Shown: positions 43,151 through 52,396, counted from the first letter of the stretch. The stretch: 62,373 nt of DNA from an uncultured Cytophagaceae bacterium (GCA_903898715.1 CAIUGL010000089.1:1-62373); one strand, 5' to 3'. Numbers and translations are program-made. Notes: a model not told the origin generated them from the letters alone.

Positions 43151-43678
43151 CCTAATCTTCATGGATTGTTTGTAAACGATATAATAAGTAGGATCAAACC
43201 GGTATTGACTAACCGCAAGAATAGGTAAGGTAGCTCGATCTATGGAGTCTCGAACCAATTGTTGTTTTTCATGACTCATCCAAAAGGACCAATAATGAGG
43301 ATTTAGCTTGTTGCCATACACCTTCTCATAAACTGAGGGCCATACTTTCAATCTATTATTTATTGAAATCAAGCGTTTTAAATTTTCAGCAATAACTGAA
43401 GAGTCTTTGGGTAACACAAAGGAATGCTCAAACAACTCGCGTTCTAAAAAGAGCTTATTTCTCTTTTCTACAGGGGAAACCTTAACTAGATCATACATTT
43501 TTACATAGCCAAATTCACTCGAAATACGACTATTTCGTTCTTCGACGACCCGCTTAAATTCCTTTTTGCTAAGTCCCTCAGGTAGCTTAGTATATTCCTG
43601 AACAATATAAGCAGGCAACGTACAAGAGGCTAAGGACCAGACCAATACAAAACAAACAAGGTAACTTCTCAATCGCAT
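43127..43678 (-). CDS. Small lipoprotein of unknown function
   Basis: ATG 43678 is chosen, 4 bases after the M14 stop, and gives a lipoprotein signal (MRLRSYLVCFVLVWSLASC, lipobox LASC). The longer open frame lies entirely inside the M14 gene. The mature 165 residues are Lys/Arg/Tyr-rich (YIVQEYTKLPEGLSKKEFKR, HYWSFWMSHEKQQLV, YRFDPTYYIVYKQSMKIRKF). No family was recognised. It is cotranscribed with the large M14 peptidase and ends in the terminator stem. Confidence 0.7.
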   Translation of the reverse strand: MRLRSYLVCFVLVWSLASCTLPAYIVQEYTKLPEGLSKKEFKRVVEERNSRISSEFGYVKMYDLVKVSPVEKRNKLFLERELFEHSFVLPKDSSVIAENLKRLISINNRLKVWPSVYEKVYGNKLNPHYWSFWMSHEKQQLVRDSIDRATLPILAVSQYRFDPTYYIVYKQSMKIRKFQQARK

Positions 43679-43682
43679 TGAA

Positions 43683-46328
43683 CTATTTAGTTTCAAACAA
43701 CTGATTAAATACCATCTTAAATGTATGATGCGTTTGTGCTCTGAACGTAACCTCAGGACCGTAGACGAATAAGTTACCTTTGCCCACTTTCGCTTGAAAA
43801 GCAGCAATGCCATCCTTTAAATACGTCTGACCAAAAGCCCATCCGCTTCGCAAGGTTTTATCCGATGCATACCATGCCAATGGAATTAGGTTACCATGCG
43901 CAATCGCCTCTGCGGATAAATGAAACACCGGACTTGCACTGAAATAAACATCTGCTTTTGGCGTCATACCCCAGTTGGCCTCCACCCCTTCATCCACCGC
44001 AACTTGCATCACACTACCCGGGATATAAAATTTCTCACCGGGTAAATCACGCTCTTTTCCAGCGACCACCTCAACTAAGGCATTTTTAACTGGCAAATTC
44101 AAATGGTATGCCAGATTAGCACTTGAACCAATCGTGATGATATCTCCTCCAGCTTCCAAGAAAGCACGCAAGGATGGAATCGATTTTGCTGCGGTAATTT
44201 TACCTAAAGTCTCTTGGTATTCAGCAGGAATATCCGCCTCTAAAGGTTCTCTACTCATATACTCATTCGGCGCTTCTGCTTTCACACTTGGAATAGCTCT
44301 GCTAACAAAAATGATTGCGTCAAATTTAGACTTCAAATTACCTTTATCGATTTCTTTGGCAAAGACCAATTTGAAATCAAAATGATGTTGCTCTAAAATC
44401 CAGCGCAACCAACCAGACGGCATCGAACCACCATATACGTCCCAAAGACCAATGCGCTTAGCGCCTACTTTTTTCGAATCTTGTTTAGGAAGACTTGCCA
44501 AAGGCGTAATCTTCACTGTGGCCTTCGAAAGGATCGACGAAGCAGATGAACTGTGCGTAACATAAAAAGCGTCTTTGGTTTTGGTCACTTCAACACCCGC
44601 TTTCAATAAGTCATTCAACAAGGTAAATGAGGCATTATCTGAAGTAGGGAATGCATAGAAATTAGCCGCTTCAAACGACGGCGTGCTTAATTGCAGTTGG
44701 CCATACGGAATCGTTTCCAACGGTGCCTGCAAGTCGGTCAATATCCGATCAAACTGAATGCCCATGGTAAAGGCAGGTGTCCAACCCGCCGAATCGTACG
44801 GACGTACCGGAGGACCACCAGGATATTGGAAATCATTCGGGTGATCTTGTGGCTCAAACATGTCGATCACGTGCGGTCGAAAAGCTTGATTGGTTTGAAC
44901 AACAAACGATCCTTGCGGATATTTCTTTCCGTTGAATTCAAATGCTTTGGTGGCTTTCTCCACCCGAATTCCACTTTTCAATAAAATATTTACAAAAGCA
45001 AAACGGGTGGTCGATTGATCAGCCGTGATGATGTATGCACGGGCATCACGTGTTTCCGGATTTTTATACACGACACTAAATAAACTGTCGCTTTTCGACC
45101 TAAGATTGGTTCCTGCTATGCTGGTCAATTTCTCCACTTTATTCGGTGAAAGGGTCCAATAATCTTTGGAACCTAGCTCAATGGATTTACGACCCATTTT
45201 GTAGATATTCATCAATACCTCTTCGCGGTAGCGTGTTGCATAATTAAGCACTGCATAGTTTAGCGAAAGTGAATAGTCGATGGAGTTTTTGAAAAACCAT
45301 TTACGGGGTGTAATCGGAAAAGGAGTTGCCGAATTAGGGATTAAGCGATTCGGAACTAAAGGAATGGTTTTTGGCGTTGGGTCGCCAATGATCTCGGTCA
45401 ACAGGCCAATGATATTATGGTAATAGGCGGTTGTACGTAAACCTCCATTCCACCAGGTCGAGTAAACAGAACCCGACTTCATCGTATAACCTGGTTTATC
45501 TTCTGCATTTAAACGCGAACTCATCGCGGCTCCTAAGGCATCGATTCCAGTTACTAATAATGGATCGTAGACATAATTAAACGGATCGCGGTAAGGAGGC
45601 CCGGCAACTACAGTTCCTTCTGGACCTGTTTGGTGGTGATTATAAAGAATCTGAGGCATCCACTCGATGTATTGTTGGCGCGACATATTTGCCGACTCGC
45701 TCATATTCATCATGTAGAAATCTCGATTATTATCATGACCGATGTATTTTTCATACAGCCTAGGCAAGAATTCCGTAGATCTTTTCAGCGTATCTGCTTT
45801 GCGCATGTACCAATCGGACACCAACTCCTGTCCATCTGGATTCGCGTGCACAAAAAGGATGATAGTATTTTCTAAGATGCGCTTCGTTTCCTCATCGGTG
45901 CGTGTGGTAAATTGGTAAATGGATTCGATCCATTGGTGTATGCCCACGGTCTCTGTGGCGTGTAAGCCTCCATCAATCCAAACGACCGCTTTGCCTTCTT
46001 TGGCTAGCGCCCTCGCTTCGGATTCAGAAAGGCCTTCTGCGCGTGCGAGGCGTTGGGAAATGGCTTTGTATTTGGCTAAATTCTTGATGTTTTTGGGATC
46101 GGAAACAATGACCATGTATTGGTTTCTTCCTTCTTCCGTTTTCCCGATGGATTGCAATTTTACCCGAGGTGAGGCTTTTGCTACTTTTTGCAAGTAGGCT
46201 TCGGTTTGGGTGAAGGTGGCTAGGTGGTAATTATCACCAATCGAAAAACCAAAATGAGATTTGGGACTAGGCACTTGGCCAAAAATGATGTGGGATACGA
46301 ATAGAAATAGTAAAGCTGTTTTTTTCAT
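43683..46328 (-). CDS. Large exported M14-family zinc peptidase
   Basis: An 881-residue exported metallopeptidase (signal MKKTALLFLFVSHIIFG). M14 catalytic elements lie in the first half: IDGGLHATETVGIHQ (H-x-x-E zinc pair), FVHANPDGQELVSDWY, HDNNRDFYM (Asn-Arg substrate site), the third zinc His in ILYNHHQTGPEG and a Glu in GLLTEIIGDP. The C-terminal 300 residues form a class-I glutamine-amidotransferase-like (ThuA/DJ-1-type) domain: RIGLWDVYGGSMPSGWLRWI, FDAIIFVSRAIPS and LRAFLEAGGDIITIGSSANL. This two-domain layout is known for Bacteroidota M14 proteins of about 850 residues. It is followed at 4 bases by a small lipoprotein gene. Confidence 0.88.
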   Translation of the reverse strand: MKKTALLFLFVSHIIFGQVPSPKSHFGFSIGDNYHLATFTQTEAYLQKVAKASPRVKLQSIGKTEEGRNQYMVIVSDPKNIKNLAKYKAISQRLARAEGLSESEARALAKEGKAVVWIDGGLHATETVGIHQWIESIYQFTTRTDEETKRILENTIILFVHANPDGQELVSDWYMRKADTLKRSTEFLPRLYEKYIGHDNNRDFYMMNMSESANMSRQQYIEWMPQILYNHHQTGPEGTVVAGPPYRDPFNYVYDPLLVTGIDALGAAMSSRLNAEDKPGYTMKSGSVYSTWWNGGLRTTAYYHNIIGLLTEIIGDPTPKTIPLVPNRLIPNSATPFPITPRKWFFKNSIDYSLSLNYAVLNYATRYREEVLMNIYKMGRKSIELGSKDYWTLSPNKVEKLTSIAGTNLRSKSDSLFSVVYKNPETRDARAYIITADQSTTRFAFVNILLKSGIRVEKATKAFEFNGKKYPQGSFVVQTNQAFRPHVIDMFEPQDHPNDFQYPGGPPVRPYDSAGWTPAFTMGIQFDRILTDLQAPLETIPYGQLQLSTPSFEAANFYAFPTSDNASFTLLNDLLKAGVEVTKTKDAFYVTHSSSASSILSKATVKITPLASLPKQDSKKVGAKRIGLWDVYGGSMPSGWLRWILEQHHFDFKLVFAKEIDKGNLKSKFDAIIFVSRAIPSVKAEAPNEYMSREPLEADIPAEYQETLGKITAAKSIPSLRAFLEAGGDIITIGSSANLAYHLNLPVKNALVEVVAGKERDLPGEKFYIPGSVMQVAVDEGVEANWGMTPKADVYFSASPVFHLSAEAIAHGNLIPLAWYASDKTLRSGWAFGQTYLKDGIAAFQAKVGKGNLFVYGPEVTFRAQTHHTFKMVFNQLFETK

Positions 46329-46383
46329 AGCGCTGATGCAGGTAAGTGCTAAAGGTAAAAAAAATGCGTTAAAAACCTGACCG

Positions 46384-46591
46384 GAATTTTATAATTCAAA
46401 TGATCAAGTAGTTGATAATCTGGTTTTCAAAAAGATTTTTTCATACCAGCAAGAACTTAAAAAATATTTATTCGGAGGGAGAAATCGACATAAACTCAAC
46501 TGTTGCAAAAAATGCAACAGTTCAAATGGAGGCTACACGCGAAGTAATTCGCGAAATCGATTACTACAATCTTGATGCACACCAAAAATGA
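46384..46591 (+). pseudogene. Remnant of a RhuM-family (virulence-associated) gene
   Basis: Two plus-strand frames together show a decayed RhuM-type N-terminal region. One frame at 46384-46434 reads EFYNSNDQVVDNLVFKK, like the RhuM start Y-x-S/T-x-D-x-x-V-x-V. A second frame at about 46442-46591 reads LKNIYSEGEIDINSTVAKN, then ATVQMEATREVIREIDYYNL, then DAHQK and a stop, matching the RhuM stretch that normally continues I-I-S-V-G-Y-R-V. The join needs a frameshift plus an internal deletion, and everything after YYNLD is lost. Intact members are about 330 residues, so roughly 20% remains. RhuM-like genes are typical of mobile or accessory islands. No promoter or start codon is evident. Confidence 0.65.
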
Positions 46592-46592
46592 A

Positions 46593-46630
46593 CAAAAAAA
46601 AGAAGGCAGACCTCTCAGCCTACCTTCTTA
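46593..46630 (-). terminator. Terminator of the NTF2-like lipoprotein gene
   Basis: On the minus strand AAGAAGG (46623-46629) pairs with CCTTCTT (46600-46606) around a partly paired loop and is followed by eight T. It lies 20-60 bases after the stop of the gene at 46651. Confidence 0.75.
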
Positions 46631-46650
46631 AAATAATTTGCATGTTATGG

Positions 46651-47190
46651 CTATTTCTCAGCAGCTGCCCGAGCAGCTATCTCTTCCTCAACCACTTTGG
46701 TATCATATAAATGAATGTCACGCACAATCTTGTCGTCTTGCCACAGCATCGCACGATGGACAGGAATCATAATGTCTTTTCCTGTATAATTCCCTTTGGC
46801 CAGCATCACACACCAAACATTTGTCCAAACTTCACCATTGTTCAGTTTCAATGTCATGACACGCGTACGATCAAATTTAACATCTTTCCAATGTTTATAC
46901 TGATCTTTGAAATTTGCCAAAAAAGCTTTTTTATCCTTTATATCTACTAGCGTATCGCTTGGGAAATACAATTGAATATTATCTGCATATCCGTCACCAG
47001 CATAGGTTGTATCTTGGGCTGCATAGGATTTCAGTTGGGCTTCAATGACTTTGGTTTTATCATCTAAGCTTGTCATCGTTCCACCCAAGGCATCAGTTGC
47101 AGCATCCGCTGTAGTAGCAGGTGAATCTTGTTTTTGACCACAAGAGAATAAGACTGTTGCCACGGCAATCATCATCATGATTTTTTTCAT
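46651..47190 (-). CDS. NTF2/SnoaL-like lipoprotein
   Basis: A 179-residue lipoprotein (signal MKKIMMMIAVATVLFSC, lipobox LFSC). Residues 55-160 fit the cone-shaped NTF2/SnoaL fold: VIEAQLKSYAAQDTTYAG, DNIQLYFPSDTLVDIKDKKA, FLANFKDQYKHWKDVKFD, WTNVWCVMLAKGNYTGK and VHRAMLWQDDKIVRDIHLYD. Such domains bind small ligands or catalyse simple lyase/isomerase reactions; no diagnostic active-site pair was identified. It is monocistronic, with its own terminator. Confidence 0.75.
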   Translation of the reverse strand: MKKIMMMIAVATVLFSCGQKQDSPATTADAATDALGGTMTSLDDKTKVIEAQLKSYAAQDTTYAGDGYADNIQLYFPSDTLVDIKDKKAFLANFKDQYKHWKDVKFDRTRVMTLKLNNGEVWTNVWCVMLAKGNYTGKDIMIPVHRAMLWQDDKIVRDIHLYDTKVVEEEIAARAAAEK

Positions 47191-47319
47191 TGTATTATTT
47201 TTTGAGTTAAAATATCGGCTAAATAATTACAATAAAACGCAAGGAATGAAAACCTAACCTAGCATATTGTTCCAATTTCCGTTTTAGGAACAAATGAGCA
47301 TGACAACCTACTGAAACAT

Positions 47320-48219
47320 TTAATGTCCAGGAGCAGCAAAACCACTTTTCGCCAAAGCCTCAAATAATTTCTGAACTTTCACTAAACCCTTCGGATCATT
47401 GATATCATAGTAGCGATATACCTCCAAATCAGTCTTATGAATGCCATTTTCTTGAATCGCTCCCTGTGATTTGTACTCGCCAATAACCCAGTCGGCAACA
47501 ATCTTATAACTCACTTTATCATTCTCCTTAAACCGAAATGCACGATTCAGCGTAACGGTAGGCGTATTGGGATTAATTCTCGTTTCTGGATAGCCTTCCA
47601 ATTGAGTGAATTCGGTGGGCTTACTCGTTGCCGACATAGGACTTCCGGCGATAATGATAGGTTTGTTTGGACCTTTGAAACGTTGCACTGCACGCAAAGC
47701 CATTAACACGGAAGTTTTATGGTGGCCATGCTGACCCGCATGTGGCAACATGGTGATGATGAAATCATAGTCGCGATCGGCCAACAGTCGATCCATTCGC
47801 CGTTCTACATAGGCAATGTCCCAATTTTTACCCGAGATATATGGCTTTACATCCAAGGTATACCAGTCATCCGGTTGCTCCATAAAATAGATATTGCGCA
47901 CGCCCATAATTTTCCCAGCATTCAAAATTTCTTGTTTACGCAACATAGGTAAATGCGTACGAGCCACAACAGAGTCCGTCAAATCCAAATTATAATACAT
48001 GGCTCCCAATTGCGAATCCGCAAATCCACCACCGCCATCAGTCATGACAGCCATATCCACAATACCCTTTAACTCATGGGTAATCTTGAACATGGTGACT
48101 GAAAAGCCAGTCTCATCATCGGGATGCGCAGTGACTACAAGAACTTTGGGAGATTGAGCGTGTAATGATGCGGAAATCAAACAGGCTAACAGAGCAAGGA
48201 TTGGAAAAGTTTTTTTCAT
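47320..48219 (-). CDS. PIG-L/LmbE-family deacetylase, exported
   Basis: A 299-residue zinc-dependent N-acetyl-sugar deacetylase-type protein with signal MKKTFPILALLACLISASLHA. The family metal site A-H-P-D-D-E is present as VVTAHPDDETGFSV right after the signal. It continues with MTDGGGGFADSQLG, LRKQEILNAGKIMGVRNIYF and the third ligand region in ITMLPHAGQHGHHKTSVL. Members remove acetyl groups from GlcNAc-containing glycolipids or thiols; an exported one probably acts on a surface or dietary amino sugar (inference). It is divergent from the GH10 xylanase gene, with about 110 bases between them. Confidence 0.9.
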   Translation of the reverse strand: MKKTFPILALLACLISASLHAQSPKVLVVTAHPDDETGFSVTMFKITHELKGIVDMAVMTDGGGGFADSQLGAMYYNLDLTDSVVARTHLPMLRKQEILNAGKIMGVRNIYFMEQPDDWYTLDVKPYISGKNWDIAYVERRMDRLLADRDYDFIITMLPHAGQHGHHKTSVLMALRAVQRFKGPNKPIIIAGSPMSATSKPTEFTQLEGYPETRINPNTPTVTLNRAFRFKENDKVSYKIVADWVIGEYKSQGAIQENGIHKTDLEVYRYYDINDPKGLVKVQKLFEALAKSGFAAPGH

Positions 48220-48330
48220 AGGTTTATCAGCTAAGCTTTAGCGAGTTAACAGAAAAAAAAGACAATAACAAGCCGATAGTCCAATCATGAGATTTGACAA
48301 TATTAACTATCTTGCAGAAACCTCTTGGAT

Positions 48331-49341
48331 ATGAAAACACTAATTTTTTGCCTACTCATCGGCTTGACCCATATTTCTTACGGACAAGCACCTTACCTCA
48401 AAGACCGATATAATTTCCCCATCGGCGCATCCATGAACCCCCGATTATTGGCAGAAAATAACGCCTATCGAAACGTGGCAATCACTGAATTTACGAGCGT
48501 AACGGCAGAAAATCACATGAAAATGATGCTAGTTCACCCCGAAGCCGATCGCTTCGATTTTAGTAAAGGGGATGAAATTGTCGCTTTTGCCAAAAACCAC
48601 CAAAAACGCATTCATGGACATACGCTGGTTTGGCATAATCAAGTTCCCAAATGGATGAATGAATTTTCAGGCGATACCCAAGCCTGGGAAGCAATGCTAA
48701 AAAATCACATCCAAACCGTTGCCAAACACTATAAAGGCCAAGTGGCTGGCTGGGACGTTGTCAATGAATCATTCTTGGATGATGGGAGTTTACGGCCAAC
48801 GGTCTGGTCAAAAAACATCCCCGATTACATCGCCAAAAGTTTCCAATGGGCCCATGAAGCCGATCCCAACGCCATCTTATTTTACAACGACTATGGCCAA
48901 GACGGTAAGCCTAAAAAAATGCAAGCCATATTGAATCTAGTCAAAGACCTACAAGCCCGAAATATCCCTATCCATGGACTTGGTCTACAAATGCACATCA
49001 ATATTAACTCCAAAAATGAAGAACTTGTTGATGTGATTAATCAATCCGCAAAGACGGGGCTGACCCTCCATTTTTCTGAATTAGACATCGCCGTGAATCC
49101 AAAAAATGATTCCACATTTGTCTACCATGAAACGGCAAAAAAGGCCCAACAAGAAAAATTTGAGCTTGTTTTCAAGGCCTATCAAGAGTTGCCTAAACAC
49201 CAGCAATACGGCATTACGTTCTGGAATGTTAGCGATCGTGACTCCTGGTTACGTGGATACTTTAAAAGACCCAAAGAGTATCCACTTTTGTTTGACGATA
49301 CCTACACTAGAAAGCCAATCTATTCCAAATTATTAAACTGA
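48331..49341 (+). CDS. GH10 endo-1,4-beta-xylanase, exported
   Basis: Hydrolyses xylan backbones. ATG 48331 starts a signal peptide (MKTLIFCLLIGLTHISYG); a TTG two codons earlier is less likely. GH10 TIM-barrel hallmarks: VTAENHMKMMLVHP, HGHTLVWHNQVPKWM, the acid/base Glu in GWDVVNESFLDDG, GLGLQMHIN and the nucleophile Glu in LHFSELDIAV, closing with GITFWNVSDRDSWLRGYF. At about 336 residues it is a single-domain enzyme without a carbohydrate-binding module. It starts a tightly coupled three-gene unit with a small membrane protein and a GH30 enzyme. Confidence 0.95.
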   Translation: MKTLIFCLLIGLTHISYGQAPYLKDRYNFPIGASMNPRLLAENNAYRNVAITEFTSVTAENHMKMMLVHPEADRFDFSKGDEIVAFAKNHQKRIHGHTLVWHNQVPKWMNEFSGDTQAWEAMLKNHIQTVAKHYKGQVAGWDVVNESFLDDGSLRPTVWSKNIPDYIAKSFQWAHEADPNAILFYNDYGQDGKPKKMQAILNLVKDLQARNIPIHGLGLQMHININSKNEELVDVINQSAKTGLTLHFSELDIAVNPKNDSTFVYHETAKKAQQEKFELVFKAYQELPKHQQYGITFWNVSDRDSWLRGYFKRPKEYPLLFDDTYTRKPIYSKLLN

Positions 49342-49538
49342 TGAAAAATAAATCTACGACCCGCTGGGTCCTTCAAGCCACCAGCGGACTACTCCTCACC
49401 GGAAGCGGACTTTCCCTCGCCATTGATGCTGGAATGACTAAAATGCAAGGCGGAGAATGGTTCTGGTACGGAACCGGCGCATTAATTGTCTTCCAAGCAG
49501 GCCTATGTTTAGTCATCGATTCGACCCGATTTAAATGA
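49341..49538 (+). CDS. Tiny two-helix membrane protein inside the xylan operon
   Basis: A 65-residue protein with two hydrophobic helices (WVLQATSGLLLTGSGLSLAI and YGTGALIVFQAGLCLVID) and short charged ends. Its start shares a base with the GH10 stop (TGATG) and its stop overlaps the GH30 start (ATGA), so it is translationally coupled on both sides and almost surely real. Small proteins of this kind occur as orphans in Cytophagales. There is no known family or function; it could be a membrane accessory of sugar uptake, or unrelated. Confidence 0.75.
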   Translation: MKNKSTTRWVLQATSGLLLTGSGLSLAIDAGMTKMQGGEWFWYGTGALIVFQAGLCLVIDSTRFK

Positions 49539-51037
49539 AAAAATACGCTTGGATCGGTTTGGTTTTGATTTGTTTACATGCACAGGGCCAACAAATTACC
49601 TTCGATACTCACAAGACGTATCAGACAATGCACAGCTTCGGCGCGTCGGACTGTTGGTCCATGGCCATGATCGGGAAATACTATCCCGAAAGCAAAAAAA
49701 AGCAAATTGCCGAATGGCTGTTTAGTCTGGAAACAGATACCTCAGGTACCCCCAAAGGAATCGGACTTTCGCTCTGGAGATTCAATATCGGAGCAGGAAG
49801 TTTTGAACAAGGACAAGCCAGTAAAATCACGAACGAATGGCGACGCGCCGAAAGTTTTCTAACTGGCAACACGTATGATTGGGAGAAACAAAAAGGCCAA
49901 CAATATTTCTTGGATGCTGCAAAGAAAAACGGTGTTCCGTATACGTTGGGATTTTTGAATTCATCTCCCGTTCAAATGACCCAAAATGGATTAGCTATCG
50001 GGAGTGGAAAATTAGCTGAATGGAACTTCAATAAAGACAAAATAGATGCGTGGACTGATTTCATCACAAACGTTTCAAGCCATTTTCAATTTACCTACCT
50101 AAGCCCATTCAATGAACCCCAGTGGGATTGGGGACCTGGAAAGTCGGGCGAGGCTTCGCAAGAAGGGACACCTATCAACAATGTGGATTTAGCCTGGGCG
50201 ACTCGTAGGCTTGCTCAGAAGTTCCAACAAACAAACACCAAAACTAGAATTGTAATTTCGGAGGCGGGCCAATTGAATTACTTGGTGGATACCAAGAGCA
50301 ATCGACCTAGTCAGGATGGCCAAATAGATGATTTTTTCAGCGCAAATTCCCTGAACAATCTCGGGAATGAACCTACCGTGGAAAAGGTCATCGCTGGGCA
50401 TAGTTACTTTACCACATCGCCCACAAGTAGACGTGTCGCACTCCGACAGGCCGTTGGCAAAAAAGCACAAGAAGCACAAATCAATTATTGGCAATCTGAA
50501 TTTTGCATTCTAGGGGATAACGCAGGTGAAATAAAAGGCAACGGAGTGGATTTAGGCATGAAAACAGCGCTCTATGTCGCCAAAGTCATCCATGCAGATA
50601 TTCATGATGCGAACGCAACATCCTGGAGCTGGTGGCTGGCCGTCAGCGCGAATGACTTTAAAGATGGGTTGATTTATACGTTTAATGGATCTAATAAAGG
50701 TGAAAATGACGCCAATAAGTATGACGCGGACCTGTATGATTCAAAGACTTTGTGGGCCATGGGTAATTATTCCAGATTTGTAAGACCCGGAATGAAACGT
50801 ATAGAAGCTAGCATCACTCAACCCGATTGCCTGATCACCGGATTTACGGATCAAAAATCAAATGTATTTGTGCTAGTTAATACGGGGAACGCATTTGAAA
50901 TGAATTCGCCGAGCCAACATGTAATCAAAACCTACACCACGGCAGAAAATCAACATTTAACTTTTCAATCTGTTCGTAATGGAAAGATTCAAGTTCCTGC
51001 TTCCTCCGTCATGACCTTGGTGATTCAGTCGAATTAA
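49535..51037 (+). CDS. GH30-family glycoside hydrolase, exported
   Basis: A 500-residue secreted enzyme (signal MKKYAWIGLVLICLHAQG) of the GH30 clan. Features are the N-terminal TMHSFGASDCWSMAMIG, LSLWRFNIGAGSFEQG, the acid/base Glu in YLSPFNEPQWDWG, a likely nucleophile Glu in INYWQSEFCILGD, SWSWWLAVSANDFKDGLIY and a C-terminal beta domain (YSRFVRPGMKRIEAS, VFVLVNTG). GH30 includes glucuronoxylanases, glucosylceramidases and beta-1,6-galactanases. Pairing with a GH10 xylanase favours a xylan-directed activity, without proving it. Its ATG overlaps the stop of the small membrane protein gene. Confidence 0.9.
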   Translation: MKKYAWIGLVLICLHAQGQQITFDTHKTYQTMHSFGASDCWSMAMIGKYYPESKKKQIAEWLFSLETDTSGTPKGIGLSLWRFNIGAGSFEQGQASKITNEWRRAESFLTGNTYDWEKQKGQQYFLDAAKKNGVPYTLGFLNSSPVQMTQNGLAIGSGKLAEWNFNKDKIDAWTDFITNVSSHFQFTYLSPFNEPQWDWGPGKSGEASQEGTPINNVDLAWATRRLAQKFQQTNTKTRIVISEAGQLNYLVDTKSNRPSQDGQIDDFFSANSLNNLGNEPTVEKVIAGHSYFTTSPTSRRVALRQAVGKKAQEAQINYWQSEFCILGDNAGEIKGNGVDLGMKTALYVAKVIHADIHDANATSWSWWLAVSANDFKDGLIYTFNGSNKGENDANKYDADLYDSKTLWAMGNYSRFVRPGMKRIEASITQPDCLITGFTDQKSNVFVLVNTGNAFEMNSPSQHVIKTYTTAENQHLTFQSVRNGKIQVPASSVMTLVIQSN

Positions 51038-51125
51038 TCAAAGAACCTGGTATATCTATTCAAAACTAGGGATAGGTATTTAGGATATTTTACGTTTATT
51101 TGTTGGCAATCAAACCATATTAACA

Positions 51126-52391
51126 ATGAAAAAATCATTACTCTTGAGCTTCATGCTCTTTTTTTGCCTAAGTGTCCTAGCTAAGCCCACCGGCACCTAT
51201 TCCTATGTAGTCGAAGGATTCGACTGGGGCGCGGGTGTAAATAAAGTAATCATTCATTTGGCTGACACCACTTCGAAAGTGTCGGCATCCGAATACCAGG
51301 TTTTCGCCAGTCGGAAATCAGCCGCAGGCCCTATTGCTGATCTTCAAAATACCCGGGACATTGTTACCGCTTATGTCTCCGACGAACAAGGGAATCGTGT
51401 AAAAACAGGGAAAAACATCACGCTTGTGTTAGCGGTGAGCCCAACTGCTCCGATCACTTCTCCTATTCAATACCTGCGCAGTAAAGGTAATGTCTGGGTC
51501 GATTATGCGATGACGGTGATGCATACGAAAAGCCAACAGATTTGGGATACGCCTGAGCGCAAAATCATGCCTTTGGTCGATCAATTTGACTTGACAGGAA
51601 AGTTTACATTTAATGATAAATTAACAATGTCGTACGCGTCCTATGCACCAAAAACAACTAAAGAGAAGTCGCCATTGGTGATTTGGTTGCATGGTGGTGG
51701 TGAAGGCGGCACCGATCCAACGATCCCTTTACTGGGCAACAAGGCAGCTAACTATGCGTCTGAAGGAATTCAAGCGATATTTGATGGGGCCTATGTGTTA
51801 TCACCACAATGCCCGGGCGCTTGGATGCACAATGAAAAGGGCGTTGGCACCCAGGGAAAAGACAACGATATCTATAATGAAGGATTAATGGCCTTGATTA
51901 AGGATTATGTCAAAGCCAATCCGAAAATTGACGCCAACCGCATTTATGTAGGCGGTTGTTCAAATGGTGGGTATATGGCCTTGAAATTGATTTTGTTGTA
52001 CCCGGATTATTTTGCGGCGGGATACATCAGTGCGTTGGCGTATCGTTCTGAATATATTGCTGACGCGGATATTCAGAAAATCAAGCAAGTACCTATGTGG
52101 TTCGTGCACTCCAAAGACGACATGACGACCATTCCCAAGCTGACCGTTGAACCCGTTTTCGATCGCTTGCGTGCGGCGGGTGCGAAGAATGTCCACTTTA
52201 CCTATTATGATCATGTGAATGACATCACGAATTTTTATGGTGGTAAAGGCTTCCAATACAATGGCCACTGGTCGTGGATATATTTACATGAGAACTTACC
52301 ACGAACCGATTTAGATGGCTCGGCAGTTCGCGTTAACGGGAAACCTGTGACAATTATGGAATGGCTGGCAGCCCAGAAAAAGGGGAAATAA
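51126..52391 (+). CDS. Exported esterase/prolyl-oligopeptidase-type alpha/beta-hydrolase
   Basis: A 421-residue exported hydrolase (signal MKKSLLLSFMLFFCLSVLA). An N-terminal beta domain of about 150 residues (YSYVVEGFDWGAGVNKVIIH) resembles the front domain of PHB-depolymerase-like esterases. The catalytic domain shows the oxyanion strand PLVIWLHGGGEGGTDP, the nucleophile elbow IYVGGCSNGGYMA (G-C-S-N-G), an acid in WFVHSKDDMTTIP and a His candidate in YYDHVNDITNF or NGHWSWIYLHEN. With the GH10/GH30 genes 88 bases upstream it is a good candidate for removing acetyl or feruloyl side groups from xylan (inference). A terminator follows. Confidence 0.82.
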   Translation: MKKSLLLSFMLFFCLSVLAKPTGTYSYVVEGFDWGAGVNKVIIHLADTTSKVSASEYQVFASRKSAAGPIADLQNTRDIVTAYVSDEQGNRVKTGKNITLVLAVSPTAPITSPIQYLRSKGNVWVDYAMTVMHTKSQQIWDTPERKIMPLVDQFDLTGKFTFNDKLTMSYASYAPKTTKEKSPLVIWLHGGGEGGTDPTIPLLGNKAANYASEGIQAIFDGAYVLSPQCPGAWMHNEKGVGTQGKDNDIYNEGLMALIKDYVKANPKIDANRIYVGGCSNGGYMALKLILLYPDYFAAGYISALAYRSEYIADADIQKIKQVPMWFVHSKDDMTTIPKLTVEPVFDRLRAAGAKNVHFTYYDHVNDITNFYGGKGFQYNGHWSWIYLHENLPRTDLDGSAVRVNGKPVTIMEWLAAQKKGK

Positions 52392-52396
52392 AATGG

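Noticed and set aside
43679-43813. N-terminal extension of the small lipoprotein into the M14 gene
   Set aside because: The extension overlaps M14 codons and would bury the lipoprotein signal; ATG 43678 directly after the M14 stop is the better start.
46498-46522. 10-bp inverted repeat AACTGTTGCA/TGCAACAGTT as an operator or IS end
   Set aside because: It lies inside the RhuM-like remnant and encodes STVAKNATVQ there; no element, second end or target duplication was found.
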